Source: Priapulus caudatus
Taxonomy: Eukaryota > Priapulida > Priapulimorpha > Priapulimorphida > Priapulidae
DNA length: 28,201 nucleotides
Direction of reading: 5' to 3'
Assembly (NCBI RefSeq): GCF_000485595.1
Contig: NW_014577185.1
Coordinates: 347,193 to 375,393 of the forward strand
Positions within the stretch are counted from its first letter, which is position 1. Every line of letters starts with the position of its first letter. Position numbers and translations under genes: made by a program. The notes under the pieces are model-generated. The model searched no databases. It was given only the letters and a program-made list of their open reading frames with translations, and was not told where the DNA came from. Positions 11,974 to 19,830 of the stretch are shown one piece after another.

Positions 11974-12144
11974 ATGGGCGACGCGAAGGACCTTCATTCG
12001 ACAGACTACGACTTCCTCATCAAGTTCCTGGCGCTAGGAGACTCTGGTGTGGGCAAGACAAGCTTCCTGTACCAGTACACAGATGGCGTCTTCAACTCCA
12101 AGTTCATATCAACAGTCGGCATCGACTTCCGGGAGAAGCGAGTG
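11974..12144 (+). CDS. RAB27: Rab27 coding exon 1
   Basis: Encodes residues 1-57, from the N-terminal tail through the P-loop and switch I to REKRV. The donor is GTG|GTAGGT at 12145. The reading frame stays open into the intron as far as 12300, but that extension is not Rab-like. The preceding bases hold a pyrimidine-rich stretch ending in AG at 11947, so this exon may begin at 11948 as a spliced exon with its 5'UTR further upstream. Confidence 0.93.
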
Positions 12145-14017
12145 GTAGGTGCTGCCAGTTTTGCGGTGTATCTGTATGCGTGCGGCCACCCCGCCTCACC
12201 CCCGCGCTCACATCGCTTGTCGCATTCCAGGCGCGTTGATCTGTCTCTTGCAGTAGGTCGTACGCTATGTAATGTCATTGCATACGTGCGTGAGTACTAA
12301 CGTTATGGGTACAACCACACATTCATGTATGGTTGGTTACCCTAACCACACATTTGGTTCCATTTAATGGGATTTTAAAATGCATATTATTAGTGGTAAG
12401 AGATAATAGATAAGAAATTAATACTCTGGGAAAAACTCTGCTAAGGGGAAATCGTTGAAGCGTAATGGTTAAAAGCACCAATTTCAGATATTTTAGAGGA
12501 CGTGGTGTAATGAAAGGGTTACTGTACAGGTATCATTGTCGTATTGCAAGGGATATAAGTTGCACTTTCAACTCATACGCAAGGAGTCGCAGTACATTGT
12601 ATTTTTGTTAAATTTTAATATCCAATACTGGATTATCAAATGTTTTAATCTTTCTTTTTAAATCAAATTTCTTTTCTTATTAACTTTTTCATCATTATTT
12701 TCCCCATTTATTGGAGAAAAGTGAGCTGAATTGGAATTTGATTTTTTCCCCAATCATAACTTATTATATATTCGTTGTAGTCACCATGGCGATTTTCTTC
12801 CTTTAAATTCACTCTGCACATTCTACAGAAATTAGCTAGGTGTGCTATGTCTAATATCCACTAGGTAAGCATTGGAAAAGAAGCAATCTAACTTCTATGC
12901 TTAAGTAGCATCTACACTGAAGATAGATAACCCTTATCTAACTGGAAGATGAGATAAATGTCTCTGGTATATCGTCGCATCTAAAAGTTGTTTCGATGTT
13001 TTCTATTGCATACCTGTCCCAGCGCACGATCGATCTCATATCAACCCTCGTCAAGCCGTGTTTTTTTTTGCACACGTCTTTCTGGTAAACACGATATTTC
13101 ATGGCCGACAGACAGTAAAAGCCGCTACTCGAGCAATTATCGGTCATTTGTGCAGCGGCTAGAGGCTGCTGCATCAGCTGCCCAGGAGTGTTTCACAGAC
13201 AGCTTTCTAATTAAGCCATTTTATTGCTAAATGGCCATGAATAACGTGGCGCCTTGATAGACGGTCTGCTGAATATCGTCAAGTGTTGATGCCCGCGTAC
13301 AAACCATTCGATACAGTTCAATTTATTTCATGAAGGCCGCGAGCTAAGGCGAGCATTCGCGAAACGTGTGCTGGTGGATAGACGGGAATAATAATGGACG
13401 CATTCTGTTATCCCGATAAAATCACATTCGTCTTTTGCGTTCCGGGCGTACGGCGCGGATCGATGATTCTAAAAGCTTTCATGATTTTTACATCTTGAAT
13501 TTGATATTTTCCATCAGCCGCCATTAAAGAATCGCTAGGGGCATAAGGGAACTTTCTCGGTGTAGCCCAGTGATTGCGCTAGTTAATGCTCTGCTAGAGT
13601 CGATAGTAGTAATGGTTTGCATGTTATGTAGGTACACAGGTCGGCAGGAGCTGACGGCTTCGCGGGAAGGAGTCAGAGAGTGCATCTGCAACTGTGGGAC
13701 ACGGCAGGCCAAGAAAGGTCAGCATGTTTTACCAGTTAATTTATCAATACTCACACGCACGCACACTCACATTGCATTAGCTAGTCACAGTTAGTTAAGT
13801 AACTTGTTTACTTGTTGTTAAGTTTTAACTGTTTCTGATGCACTTCTTATCACAGTCGTCCAATCTGGGAGAAAATGTTTGAATCAGGGGAATTGTTGTT
13901 AGTTCATATAGAGCCAATCATATATTTCCTGCTTGTTGGTAATTCGGGCTAACTTATTTCCTCAATAACTGAGAATCAATAGGTGATGATAACAACAACA
14001 ACAACAACAACAACTAC

Positions 14018-14049
<32 letters not shown>

Positions 14050-15705
14050 ATTTATGTATTATTGTAATCATATTACATTTAAAGGGACATTAATGTTCTT
14101 TTTAACGAGTGAACGTTTTCGAAAGAAGAGGAAATAACTCTACGTCACCGAACAACGCCCTGCTGTACTGTGCACGCTCTGCAAACGAGTCGCGTATTCC
14201 GTTGCTGTGCGCAGGTTTCGCAGCCTGACGACGGCGTTCTTCCGCGACGCGATGGGCTTCCTCGTGTTGTTCGATCTGACCAGTGAACAGTCGCTGGTGA
14301 ACATACGCAACTGGCTCGACCAGCTGAGAACTCATGCCTACTGTGATAACCCGGACGTCGTGCTGTGTGGCAACAAGTGCGATCTGGAGGACAAGCGAGC
14401 CGTCACCGAGGAGAAGGCCAAGGAGGTCGCCGAGCGATATGGGTACGTGTGGTATAGTTTCTCTGCTGGTGGGAGATGTGGGTACGTGCGGGAGGGGTCC
14501 CTGATGGGTGGGAGATGTGGGTACGTATGAGATGGCTCCCTGGTGGGTGGGGGATGTGGGTACGTGTGAGATGGCTCCCTGGTTGGTGGGGGATATGGGT
14601 GCGTGCTGGATAGTTTCTTGGTTGGTGGGGGATGTGGGTACGTGTCGGATGGGTTCCTGGAGGGTGGGTGATATGGGTATGTGCGGGATAGTATTTCTTT
14701 ATGGTAATTCACATGTACTAGTTCAGAATCTAAGTCTAATTCAAATGTTTTAAACTCGGGAGTAATGTTTCGAATATGTTTCATCCACACTAGAATTTAG
14801 AAACGCGATTGTCCCCAATGGCCAGTGACAAAAATAGCATCCCCTGAATTATGCCAAAACAGAATCCTGTTGGTGGTGATTCTATCACCTCATAGGCGTT
14901 AAACTGTTCTATACGAGGTAAAATATTTGTTCAGCGTATACTGAGTAAATTGAGCTGATGCGATGGTTTTGCCGAACAAAATCCATACGTGCTAACACTG
15001 CGCTGTCGGCGCCGTATCCGATGATAAGCACGTGTGTTGCTATAAATATTAATGGGCTCGCCAAATGAACTTACTCTCGTAAAACATTAATGGCCTCGTT
15101 TTTCAGATGATTGATGCGATAGTAGGTTGCTGTCACAGTCTATGTACCATGCTGCGAAATGTTGTCACTAATTTGTCAACGTTGAGATTGGTCACGGTCG
15201 TGTAAATGCTGAGACATCTGCATTTTCCATCTCAACCTAACAGAGTCAGATGCTTGCTGTCTCATTCACTCTGAGACATGTAGATGCTGTCTCATCCATA
15301 TTGAGGCAGGCCATCGCTGCCTCCTACCTGCTGAGACAGGGTGCCATTGTTTTATACGTATTGAGACACGTACTACCTGCCTCGTGCATACAGAGACGAC
15401 AGGTCGCTGTCTCCACCATAATGAGACATGTCCTTACTGCCTCATCCATATTGAGACGACGGGAGGTCGCTGTCTTGTCAGCTAGTAGATGCAGTTCTTG
15501 TTGTCTGGTTTGCAGGTTGCAGTACTTTGAGACGAGCGCTGCGACGGGCCAGAACGTTGCCAAGGCGACCGAGACGCTACTCGACCTCGTCATGGTGCGC
15601 ATGGAGCGGAGTCTGGACAAGTCCGGCCTGCCGCACGCCGGCGACCACGGCGCAGACGTCGGCAGCAGTGCGCAGGATGGCAGGCCGTCAAAGTGCTCCT
15701 GCTGA
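11974..15705 (+). CDS. RAB27: Rab27-family small GTPase, complete, four coding exons
   Basis: Rab27 GTPases dock secretory granules, lysosome-related organelles and exosome carriers at the plasma membrane through effectors such as synaptotagmin-like proteins, Slac2/melanophilin and Munc13-4 (family knowledge). Joining 11974-12144, 13632-13717, 14215-14442 and 15516-15705 gives 224 residues; the human paralogues are about 220. Visible motifs are the P-loop GDSGVGKT (22-29), switch I with TVGIDF (47-52), WDTAGQE (79-85), NKCD (139-142), ETSA (167-170) and a terminal CSC (222-224), the CXC type that is doubly geranylgeranylated. The extended loop between residues 59 and 74 before [10 protein letters not shown], and the block [12 protein letters not shown], separate Rab27 from Rab8/Rab10-type proteins. 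The start at 11974 is preferred because it has A at -3 and G at +4; 11968 is in frame but has a weak context. All introns are GT-AG and the phases fit exactly. I see no breaks or missing GTPase residues. Confidence 0.95.
12145..13631 (+). other. Rab27 intron 1
   Basis: GT-AG intron of 1487 bp, phase 0. It is AT-rich in the middle. It contains a short imperfect hairpin near 12305-12340 (GGGTACAACCA against TGGTTGGTTACCC). I see no gene inside it. Confidence 0.85.
13632..13717 (+). CDS. RAB27: Rab27 coding exon 2
   Basis: An 86-nt exon that starts in phase 0 after the acceptor ...ATGTAG (AG at 13630-13631). It encodes 28 residues beginning VHRSAGADG and ending DTAGQE, plus two bases of the split Arg codon. 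The donor GT is at 13718. It supplies the characteristic loop before the WDTAGQE motif, with a Gly/Ala/Ser-rich stretch in the same place as the insert known in Rab27 proteins. Confidence 0.93.
13718..14214 (+). other. Rab27 intron 2
   Basis: GT-AG intron of 497 bp, phase 2. It contains the trinucleotide repeat block at 13990-14049 and nothing else recognisable. Confidence 0.85.
13990..14049 (+). repeat. (AAC)n and (AAT)n trinucleotide repeats in Rab27 intron 2
   Basis: About eight AAC units are followed by about ten AAT units. This is an ordinary compound microsatellite. Confidence 0.9.
14215..14442 (+). CDS. RAB27: Rab27 coding exon 3
   Basis: A 228-nt exon after the acceptor GCGCAG (AG at 14213-14214). 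It encodes the end of switch [17 protein letters not shown], the helix with RNWLDQL, the NKCD guanine-specificity motif and the helix ending VAERY. It ends with two bases of a split Gly codon. The chosen donor is GG|GTACGT at 14443, which joins in frame to LQYFETSA of exon 4. That donor is also the first copy of a 39-bp tandem repeat, so the exon end is ambiguous in an unusual way (see the repeat at 14441-14700). Confidence 0.93.
14441..14700 (+). repeat. 39-bp minisatellite that includes the exon 3 splice donor, seven copies
   Basis: The motif GGGTRYGTR recurs at 14441, 14480, 14519, 14558, 14597, 14636 and 14675, exactly 39 bp apart. The first occurrence is the authentic donor of Rab27 exon 3. 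The last eight exon bases (GATATGGG region) also match copies five and seven, so the array appears to have grown from the exon-intron junction. Units vary in the centre, for example GATGGCTCCCTGG against GATAGTTTCTTGG. Because 39 is a multiple of three, the Rab27 frame stays open through the first two units, until TGA at 14528-14530. The opposite strand is also open and reads as a Pro-Thr-Tyr-rich repeat, which I do not consider coding. Confidence 0.9.
14443..15515 (+). other. Rab27 intron 3, bounded by two tandem arrays
   Basis: GT-AG intron of 1073 bp, splitting a Gly codon. Its 5' end is a 39-bp tandem array that begins at the exon 3 donor, and its 3' end is preceded by a 30-bp tandem array. 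The middle (about 14700-15180) shows no recognisable feature. Confidence 0.85.
15211..15480 (+). repeat. 30-bp minisatellite with hairpin arms upstream of Rab27 exon 4
   Basis: GAGRCA or a close variant recurs at 15243, 15273, 15303, 15333, 15363, 15393, 15423 and 15453, exactly 30 bp apart; a diverged copy starts at 15211. Each unit carries CTGYCTC followed about nine bases later by GAGRCAG, so neighbouring arms can pair. From 15250 the array is open in the exon 4 frame and reads as ten-residue units of the type LRHVxAASxI. It lies in the intron, and the true acceptor is at 15515, so coding use would need an alternative upstream acceptor. Confidence 0.88.
15516..15705 (+). CDS. RAB27: Rab27 coding exon 4 with stop and CSC terminus
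   Basis: A 190-nt exon after the acceptor GGTTTGCAG (AG at 15514-15515). It completes the split Gly codon, then encodes [14 protein letters not shown], the last helix [16 protein letters not shown] and a hydrophilic hypervariable tail ending KCSC. The stop TGA is at 15703-15705. The two terminal cysteines are the prenylation sites expected for Rab geranylgeranyl transferase. Confidence 0.94.
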
Positions 15706-15729
15706 GTGCTGGTAGCAGCGGTGGTGACG

Positions 15730-15757
15730 CAGGCGGTGGCGGTGGCGGTGGCGGTGG
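15730..15757. repeat. GGTGGC repeat just after the Rab27 stop, running into the gap
   Basis: A hexanucleotide GGTGGC run starts 25 bp after the Rab27 stop and ends at the Ns. It is in the presumed 3'UTR. Its true length is unknown because of the gap. Confidence 0.85.
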
Positions 15758-15776
15758 NNNNNNNNNNNNNNNNNNN
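15758..15776. other. Run of 19 Ns (assembly gap)
   Basis: Undetermined bases lie between the GGTGGC run and the 56-bp minisatellite. The size of 19 may not reflect the real distance. Confidence 0.95.
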
Positions 15777-15786
15777 CGTGTTCAGG

Positions 15787-16076
15787 TGCCTAACAGCGAG
15801 AGTGTGCCCGCGCGCGTGTATGCGCGTGCGTGTACGAACGAACTCGCGAGGAACAGCGAGTTTGTGCGCGCGTGTATGCGCGCGCGTGTACGAACGAACT
15901 CGCGAGGAACAGCGAGTATGTGCGCGCGTGTATGCGCGTGCGTGTACGAACGAACTCGCGAGGAACAGCGAGTTTGTGCGCGCGTGTATGCGCGCGCGTG
16001 TACGAACGAACTCGCGAGGAACAGCGAGTATGTGCGCGCGTGTATGCGCGTGCGTGTACGAACGAACTCGCGAGGA
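15787..16076. repeat. 56-bp minisatellite with a 112-bp higher-order period
   Basis: AACTCGCGAGG recurs at 15841, 15897, 15953, 16009 and 16065, exactly 56 bp apart. Units alternate: one type has AGTTTGTG and a GCGCGCGCGTG block, the next AGTATGTG and GCGCGTGCGTG. The pair 15852-15963 is therefore repeated base for base at 15964-16075. The first unit is more diverged. All three frames of both strands are largely open because 56 is not a multiple of three and the unit lacks stops. I regard these frames as non-coding. Confidence 0.92.
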
Positions 16077-17475
16077 AACGCGCGGGAGGATTCGTTGTGT
16101 TATCAAGCGAGCGAGCGACGTTCTTGCGTGTATACGGTTTCAGTTGCCACGCCTCTCGTCGCGACGGCAGAATAGCCGAATCATGACGTCGTTGGAACAA
16201 CGGAATACGAGAATCGTGTCGCCTCTACGCCGCGGTTGTTGATGGCAGGGTTTGCATGCTGTGAGTGATCCTCCGGGAAATGGCATGCGTGCATGTTAAG
16301 ATCATCTTTGCTGGTCACGGTGGGAGAGTGTAAAGGCAGCGAGAGTGCTGTTCCTGTGATGTTGCCGCATATAACAGATCTATATGGCTCGCCTCTGCTC
16401 GTTAAGTGAAGCGGCCATTCAGGTTTCCTAATCGATAGTGTCGTTCCTGTTTGGTAATCACGCCGCGTTAATTGTCACTTTCCTTATGAGGTACATCGCG
16501 TTAGCAGCCCTGCTGCACCTCATTGCTCGCTCGTCGCTCTTCCTTTTGCAGCTAGCGAGTGCGGCGACAAGTCTCTCCCGATCGTGCAGACTGAAAATCG
16601 ACAGCGTCCCTCCCACTGCCGGCGTTACTCGTAAGACATGTGGCCAGCTAGCGGATTACACGGCTTTTCTATTGTAGCTGTTAGTAGGCGCCATGATTCT
16701 CGGAAGCAGCAGTTCTATACACACGTATATTGTCCGCGATTCGTTTCTTGAGAAGGCTAAACTATTTACGGCATATATATATATATATATAGTAGTTCTC
16801 TTTCGAGCAAAACGCATCTTACTAAATTGAATTCGGGATCGCGCGGAAAGTGATAACGTAATGTGCGCTGCTGTGGTCTTGTTAGGATAATGCACGAAAA
16901 ATCTGACCGTTAGCTTGACGCGAGCAAGGCCAACTATATATGTATGTGTGTGTGCGCGCGCGCGTGCGTGCGTGCGTGCGTGTTTTTGCGTATCGAACGA
17001 AGTCATCACACGCATCCATGTTTGTGACACAATATTCATCATTGATTGCAATGACGTAATTACAGATGAACTAGCACAACGCCTAGTATAATTACCGCGT
17101 TGCGTGCTGCTGGCTAGCGGGCTGCTATAGCTGCGCGAGGGATGGTACGGTGAATCTAATCGCTTGCCCTGCCGTGTAATGTAATCTGTGAGTGCGTCAC
17201 ACGGAGGCTGACGATAACGGCGAGCCGCGCTGACGCACACACGCACGCACGCACGCACGTGGGTGGCGCGGGACTTGATGTGCTGCCGCGCGCAGCTAGA
17301 GAGGCGGCGTTGGCGAGTGTGCCAGCGGCGCTAGCGGGGGAGGCGTGCGGCCCAGCAGAACGCCCGCGGTAGACGTACGTACGGACGCGCTAATTTGCTC
17401 TCGATTTGTATCTTCTCCCGGCGTCCCAGCCACTGATCAGGAAAATGAGGCCGTTATTATACCGACCGGTGGCTA
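16077..17475. other. Rab27 downstream or 3'UTR sequence, no gene seen
   Basis: No AATAAA was found close to the Rab27 stop. Two microsatellites are present. The 200-codon minus-strand frame across 16656-17258 is low-complexity and unrecognised. Confidence 0.55.
16930..16985. repeat. (TG)n(CG)n(TGCG)n microsatellite
   Basis: An alternating purine-pyrimidine run downstream of Rab27. A (TA)n run lies nearby at about 16770-16790. Confidence 0.85.
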
Positions 17476-17905
17476 CTGCTGCTGCTGCTGCTGCTGCTGT
17501 TGGTGGTGGTTATGGTGGTGGTGGTGATGGTGGTAGTGTTTCTGCTGCTGCTGCTGGTGGTAGTAGTAGTAGTAGGGCTGCTGCTGCTGGTGGTGGTGGT
17601 GGTGGTGGTGGTGGTGGTGATGGTGGTGATAGTGCTGCTGCTGCTGCTGCTGCTGGTGGTGGTGGTGGTAGTGGTGCTGCTGCTACTGCTGCTACTGCTG
17701 CTGTTAGTGGTAGTGGTGCTGCAGCTACTGCCGCTGGTGGTGGTAGTGGTGCTGCAGCTACTGCCGCTGGTGGTGGTAGTGGTGCTGCTTGATACTGCTG
17801 CTGGTGATGGTGGTGGTAGTGGTGCTGCTGCTGCTACTGCTGCTGCTGCTGCTGCTGCTGTTGGTGGTAGTGGTGGTACTGCTGCTGGCGCTACAGCTGC
17901 AGCTG
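17476..17905. repeat. Triplet-repeat block of GCT/CTG and GGT/GAT/AGT units
   Basis: About 430 bp are built almost entirely from triplets GCT, GGT, GAT, AGT and ACT, with pure CTG runs of up to eight units. A 33-bp unit (AGTGGTGCTGCAGCTACTGC...) is repeated near 17710-17783. It reads as Ala/Gly/Ser in one frame and Leu/Val in another. The frames end in or just after the block without any domain, so it is treated as repeat DNA rather than a gene. Confidence 0.85.
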
Positions 17906-19530
17906 TGGGAGTCTACAGGGGTAAACGACGGCGTAGACCACAACGGTCGCAGCAGTGCATCGCATATGATTGCGTCGACGTACGTAGCATCGTGCCTACG
18001 ATTCCCCGCTTGTCACTCGCAATCAGTTACAGAGAGCCTGGTCCGAATAGCGAGAACATACGCGATGGATGCCCGCTTGCGTTTAGGACACGTCCAGTTC
18101 ATCCCGGTTTCAGTATCGAAGCTAGGCAATTCGATGGCAAGAGGTTTTCCCGGTGGGGATGCTGTGTGTAACAGGCCATCACGCCCTGGATGCTGCTGAT
18201 GTATCGTGCGTGGGTTAACACCAGCGCTGTATTAGACGTTTGTTTGTTGCAGGGTAATTCCCGTTAGATGGGGCACCAGTCTCGTGCAGAGTAGGGTCCT
18301 GTCTTGACTCATGTAATGACCAAAGAGCTGTTTCGCCAAAAATCTATGATCGCGTAATGAATGCGCACAAATAAATATTTAGTTCTTAATTCATAAGCGA
18401 TCTATTGAGAGGTCACCAAGAGTTCAATACGTCCGTTATACGTAGCTCTAAAAGCAGGAATGAAAGTTTTCTCATCGCGCGACCGCTGTGAGAACGATAG
18501 TGACATGTAATGCAAATACTAAAACAACTAAGAATTATTATGACATAATATTAATCCGACGATGACCCCCCCCCCCCCATCACGTGGCTCGCTTACCAGT
18601 TATAGGTGAAGCATACAGACATTAAGCATTTCTGTGGAGGCAACTATTTCCTCTGCTCGGCACAACAAGGATATGACAGACCCACGTGCAGAGCCTACGC
18701 GGTTGATTAGTAACTCTTATATGCGGATAAATAAACCGCTAGTCAGACATGGAAGTGAGTTTCAATATTACCACAACACACCGCTGCTGTCCTACCGTGC
18801 AAACATCCCACCGCTCGTCCACGAAGACTTTATGAATATTTATTTATATGAAGTTAAATTCAACAAAACAACGTGTTGTTTTTGCACGTTTTTTTGCGCT
18901 CGGTTACGCTCCTGTACGAGAGAAATGGCGCGCGTTCCTATCAAAGAACGCTAAAACGGTCACAGTTATATGGGATCAAGGGTCCATAATAGAAATTATG
19001 GAACTGTTATGGACTCTTGATGGAATGTAGGTAAACGTATCTGTGGTTTAGTTACAAAGATGTTGTTAATATATTCTGCTGTCTGTTTGTATCATTTGAA
19101 AAGGCACTATTTCCAGATGTGGAATGAGGTTATGTGTAGTAATATATAAAAAGTGTTAAGCGTATGAATTCAGAAGCTATTTACAGGTTATTTACGGTGT
19201 GTTGGTATACAAATATCGCAAGATGACAAATAGTACATTTTGTGTTTATCCGTCGGTTTGTCTATTATATGGTTTAAATGAACGATAATGCCTACGTTAT
19301 TTGGTTCCCTTAAAATTCGTCGAAATTTATTTTGTCCAGGGCGTGTACGTTTTGAAGTCGTCGTCTCCTTTATTTGATCTGAGGAAGCGATCACGTTCTT
19401 CTAAATTGTTTTGTATTCCGTGATACCTACCGGGAGGGTTGTTTCCGGTCGTCTATCCGCGTGCGGCTCAGGCTCCACCGTTGGCTATTCTTTCTGCCTT
19501 CGCCTTCAACTCCGTGTCAAGTTTAGATGA
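17906..19530. other. Intergenic, no gene seen
   Basis: The first canonical AATAAA noticed after Rab27 on the + strand is at 18370-18375, but that would imply a 2.7-kb 3'UTR. A poly-C run lies at about 18566-18578. A 106-codon frame at 18634-18954 has no recognisable domain. Confidence 0.5.
18976..19020. repeat. Short hairpin
   Basis: TCAAGGGTCCATAA (18976-18989) pairs with TTATGGACTCTTGA (19007-19020) with one G-T type mismatch. There is no other evidence of function. Confidence 0.6.
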
Positions 19531-19718
19531 GACAGCATAGTATAATGTACTATAATACCATCATACTACTGTATGGTGGTCCACTATATACAATACTAGT
19601 GCAGGGTATTCTACTTCATGGTGTTGTGTATATTGCATAATACCACTGCATTGTATTGTGTTGCATAATACTACTGTGCAGTACATTATCGCTCACTAGT
19701 GTTGTGTAGTAGGATATC

Positions 19719-19809
19719 ATCAGGAGTAAGATAATATAGTAGATCCTATATTATCTTACTCCTGATATCATCAATAGCTAATAATACCTAATAATAGGTA
19801 TTATTAGCT
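19719..19809. repeat. Two adjacent perfect hairpins separated by GATATCAT repeats
   Basis: Hairpin 1 pairs 19719-19739 with 19746-19766 (21 bp, 6-base loop TAGATC). Hairpin 2 pairs 19776-19790 with 19795-19809 (15 bp, 4-base loop). GATATCAT occurs at 19713, 19764 and 19813, before, between and after them. The 200 bp upstream are full of short variants of ATAATACTACTG and GTGTTGTGTA. Confidence 0.85.
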
Positions 19810-19830
19810 CTTGATATCATGCAGTAGCTT

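Noticed and set aside
12145-12300. Continuation of Rab27 exon 1 into an open frame of about 50 more codons
   Set aside because: The residues are not Rab-like, and a consensus GTAGGT donor at 12145 joins precisely to exon 2.
14338-14790. Minus-strand Pro-Thr-Tyr-His repeat protein of 150 codons
   Set aside because: It is the complement of Rab27 exon 3 plus the 39-bp minisatellite; a shadow frame.
15211-15480. CRISPR-like array (regular 30-bp periodicity with palindromic arms)
   Set aside because: There are no unique spacers between conserved repeats; the whole unit repeats. It lies in an animal intron with no cas genes, so it is a minisatellite.
15324-16200. Long open frames on both strands across the 56-bp repeat (up to 260 codons)
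   Set aside because: They arise because the repeat unit has no stops in any frame. They cross the N gap, are Arg/Thr/Ala/His-rich low complexity and have no domain.
17406-18171. Ala/Gly-rich or Leu/Val-rich protein encoded by the triplet block
   Set aside because: Two overlapping frames are both open purely from repeat composition. There is no start context, domain or flanking splice sites to prefer either.
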